The position numbers and the translations under genes were made by a program. The notes under the pieces were generated by a model. That model did not search any database, was not told where the DNA came from, and saw only the letters and a program-made list of their open reading frames with translations. From NCBI RefSeq assembly GCF_000520015.2, contig NZ_CP007044.2, positions 4,402,001-4,466,000 on the forward strand: a stretch of 64,000 bases of DNA, given 5' to 3'. Below are positions 62,246 through 64,000 of the stretch, one piece after another. Positions within the stretch are counted from its first letter, which is position 1. Every line of letters starts with the position of its first letter. This DNA is from Chania multitudinisentens RB-25 (lineage in GTDB: Bacteria > Pseudomonadota > Gammaproteobacteria > Enterobacterales > Enterobacteriaceae).

Positions 62246-63154
62246 CTACCCCTTCAACTTAGGGTCCAATGCATCGCGCAGCCCATCACCCAACAGGTTG
62301 AACGCCAGCACGGTCAGGAAAATCGCCAGGCTGGGGAAGATCGCCACATGGGGCGCAATCACCATATCGGCCCTGGCTTCATTGAGCATGGCTCCCCATT
62401 CCGGCGTTGGTGGCTGTGCGCCCAAACCAAGAAACGACAGGCTGGCGGCGGTAATGATCGAAGTGCCGATACGCATGGTGAAATAGACCACAATGGAAGA
62501 AATCGTTCCCGGCAAAATATGCCGGATGATGATAGTCCAATCAGAAGCACCAATGCTGCGCGCCGATTCAATGTATGTCAGGTGCTTGAGCACCAGCGTG
62601 TTGCCGCGCACTAGGCGAGCAAAAGCCGGGATGCTGAAAATCGCTACCGCAACAATCACGTTAGCCATTCCGCTGCCCATAATCGCCACCACCCCGATCG
62701 CCAGCAAAATGCCGGGGAAAGCAAACAATACATCGCTGATGCGCATTACGATGCGATCCCACCAGCCTTCATAGTAGCCCGCCAGCAAACCGAGCACCGT
62801 GCCGATCCCGCCCCCCACCAGCACCGAAAAAACCCCGGCAGTCAGTGAAATGCGCGCCCCAACCAGAATGCGGCTGAAAATATCACGCCCCAGGGAATCC
62901 ACGCCTAGCCAATGCACCAACGAGGGGCCTTCATTCAACCGATCATAATCGAAGTAATTTTCCGCATCATAGGGCACCAGATAAGGCGCCAGCAACGCCG
63001 CAGCCACTAACAGCAACACAAACAGCCCGGCGAGCATCGCCACCGGCTGCCGCCGGAAACGCCGCCAGAATTCGTGCCAAGGAGTACGCACCGCGTTAGG
63101 GTTCACCTGCGGCATCGCTTTTAAAGCAGCATTACGCCGCCAATACTTGATCAT
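62246..63154 (-). CDS. gsiD: Glutathione ABC transporter permease GsiD
   Basis: 302 residues, DppC-type permease with six spans; the N-terminal RTPWHEFWRRFRRQ and APYDAENYFDYDRLNEGPS strongly resemble E. coli GsiD. EAA loop ARSIGASDWTIIIRHILPG. Imports glutathione and related peptides with GsiA (ATPase), GsiB and GsiC. ATG 63154 preferred. It follows gsiC by 9 bp. Confidence 0.94.
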   Translation of the reverse strand: MIKYWRRNAALKAMPQVNPNAVRTPWHEFWRRFRRQPVAMLAGLFVLLLVAAALLAPYLVPYDAENYFDYDRLNEGPSLVHWLGVDSLGRDIFSRILVGARISLTAGVFSVLVGGGIGTVLGLLAGYYEGWWDRIVMRISDVLFAFPGILLAIGVVAIMGSGMANVIVAVAIFSIPAFARLVRGNTLVLKHLTYIESARSIGASDWTIIIRHILPGTISSIVVYFTMRIGTSIITAASLSFLGLGAQPPTPEWGAMLNEARADMVIAPHVAIFPSLAIFLTVLAFNLLGDGLRDALDPKLKG

Positions 63155-63163
63155 GCGGCCCAC

Positions 63164-64000
63164 CTATTGGTAGCTAATGGATGGATTAATCGCCGCATAC
63201 AGCATATCCACCAACAAGTTAATCAGAATAAACTCCAGTGAAAACAGCAGCACTTCAGCCTGGATCACCGGGTAATCACGCATCTCTACCGAATCTACCA
63301 GTAAACGCCCTAACCCCGGCCAATTGAACACCTTTTCCACTACAATCGAGCCCCCTAGCAGAAAGCCAAACTGTAAGCCCATCATGGTCACCACCGGGAT
63401 CATCGCATTGCGCAGCCCGTGTTTAGCCACCACCAGAGACTCCCGTACCCCTTTGGCTCGTGCGGTACGCATATAATCTTCCTGCATCACCTCCACAAAC
63501 GAAGCACGGGTAAAACGCGCCATCACCGCGGCCACCGCCGCACCCAGCGTCACGGAAGGCAGAATATAATGCTGCCAGGTATCGGCCCCCACCGTGGGCA
63601 ACCAACCCAGGTTAACTGAAAAAACCTGCATCAATAGCATGCCCAGCGCAAAGGCCGGGAAGGAAATCCCTGAAATAGCCAGCGTCATCCCCAGCCGATC
63701 TGGCCAGCGGTTGCGCCACACGGCGGAAACCATGCCGATCATCATGCCAAACACCACCGCCCATACCATGCTGGTGAGGGTCAGCCAGAACGTTGGCATA
63801 AAACGTGAGGCGATCTCTGCGCTGACCGGGCGTTTGGAAACCATCGAAATACCGAAATCACCCCGCAGGATATTCACGAAGAAATGTGCAAACTGCTGTG
63901 GCAAGGGTTTATCCAGCCCCAGATCCTGGCGCACCAATTGCACTACCGCTTCGTCAGCCTCCGGCCCGGCCACCAACCGCGCCGGATCGCCTGGCAAAAG
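63164..64000 (-). CDS. gsiC: Glutathione ABC transporter permease GsiC (5' partial)
   Basis: 278 residues of the C-terminal part; the frame continues past the right edge. LPGDPARLVAGPEADEAVVQL at the visible start (shown as PGDPARLVAGPEADE) and SISYQ-type end match E. coli GsiC, a DppB-type permease of about 306 residues, so roughly 28 residues are missing. Forms the channel with GsiD. gsiA and gsiB are expected further right. Confidence 0.93.
   Translation of the reverse strand, partial: LLPGDPARLVAGPEADEAVVQLVRQDLGLDKPLPQQFAHFFVNILRGDFGISMVSKRPVSAEIASRFMPTFWLTLTSMVWAVVFGMMIGMVSAVWRNRWPDRLGMTLAISGISFPAFALGMLLMQVFSVNLGWLPTVGADTWQHYILPSVTLGAAVAAVMARFTRASFVEVMQEDYMRTARAKGVRESLVVAKHGLRNAMIPVVTMMGLQFGFLLGGSIVVEKVFNWPGLGRLLVDSVEMRDYPVIQAEVLLFSLEFILINLLVDMLYAAINPSISYQ

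Noticed and set aside
1..64000. CRISPR arrays, prophage genes, rRNA or tRNA genes
   Set aside because: No regularly spaced repeats, phage structural genes or RNA gene signatures were recognised anywhere in the window.

Overview
The window looks like a chromosome segment of an enterobacterium of the Serratia/Yersiniaceae type. The gene order udk-dcd-asmA-yegH next to a wza-wzb-wzc capsule locus, and cdd-sanA ... mglCAB-galS-yeiB-folE, matches the shared Enterobacterales backbone. Protein sequences are close to E. coli families without being E. coli. The backbone is moderately GC-rich. The serotype-specific core of the capsule locus (about 7.6-15.5 kb) is clearly AT-rich, which suggests horizontal acquisition. 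I see no rRNA, tRNA or CRISPR array.

Positions 1-23.3 kb hold a Wzx/Wzy-type group 1/4-like capsule or exopolysaccharide locus, almost all on the minus strand. In transcription order: a promoter region with an RcsAB-like box and a JUMPStart/ops element, galU, galF, a second copy of the RcsAB-like and JUMPStart-like elements, a WecA-type initiating transferase, wza, wzb, wzc, an acetyltransferase, wzx, a second acetyltransferase, wzy, two GT4 glycosyltransferases, a TupA-like ATP-grasp enzyme, a third GT4 glycosyltransferase, a 1.7-kb decayed spacer with an IS630-family remnant, ugd, a UDP-glucuronate 4-epimerase gene and a strong terminator. Beyond it lie scrambled IS3-family (IS407-group) remnants, galE, and on the plus strand the 3' part of a WbpM/CapD-type dehydratase gene cut by the window edge. 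The precursor genes (UDP-Glc, UDP-GlcA, UDP-GalA, UDP-Gal) predict an acidic, possibly O-acetylated and aminoacylated polymer built on a HexNAc-1-P primer.

Positions 23.5-41 kb are mostly housekeeping: yegH, dcuC, asmA, dcd, udk, a PAP2 phosphatase, mrp, metG, an orphan fimbrial subunit, a YdeE-like MFS transporter, yohJK, cdd, maeA and sanA.

Positions 42-46.6 kb form an accessory amino-acid module: an AstE/AspA-like deacylase divergent from an Lrp-family regulator, two polar amino acid ABC permeases and a binding protein without an ATPase, and a dimethylargininase. This reads as uptake and catabolism of methylated arginine or a related acylated compound.

Positions 47-58.4 kb carry mglCAB and galS, with clear CRP and Gal operator sites, then yeiB, folE, a YbfB-type MFS transporter, a LysR regulator and the formaldehyde-detoxification pair frmA-frmB. 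An orphan lacZ follows. Between lacZ and the gsiCD transporter (cut by the right edge) is a compact unit resembling a ZorO/OrzO type I toxin-antitoxin: a 27-31 residue hydrophobic peptide gene with a long structured leader, and an oppositely transcribed ~85-nt RNA with its own promoter and terminator, whose first 20 nt can pair with that leader. This is the most striking unannotated element I found.
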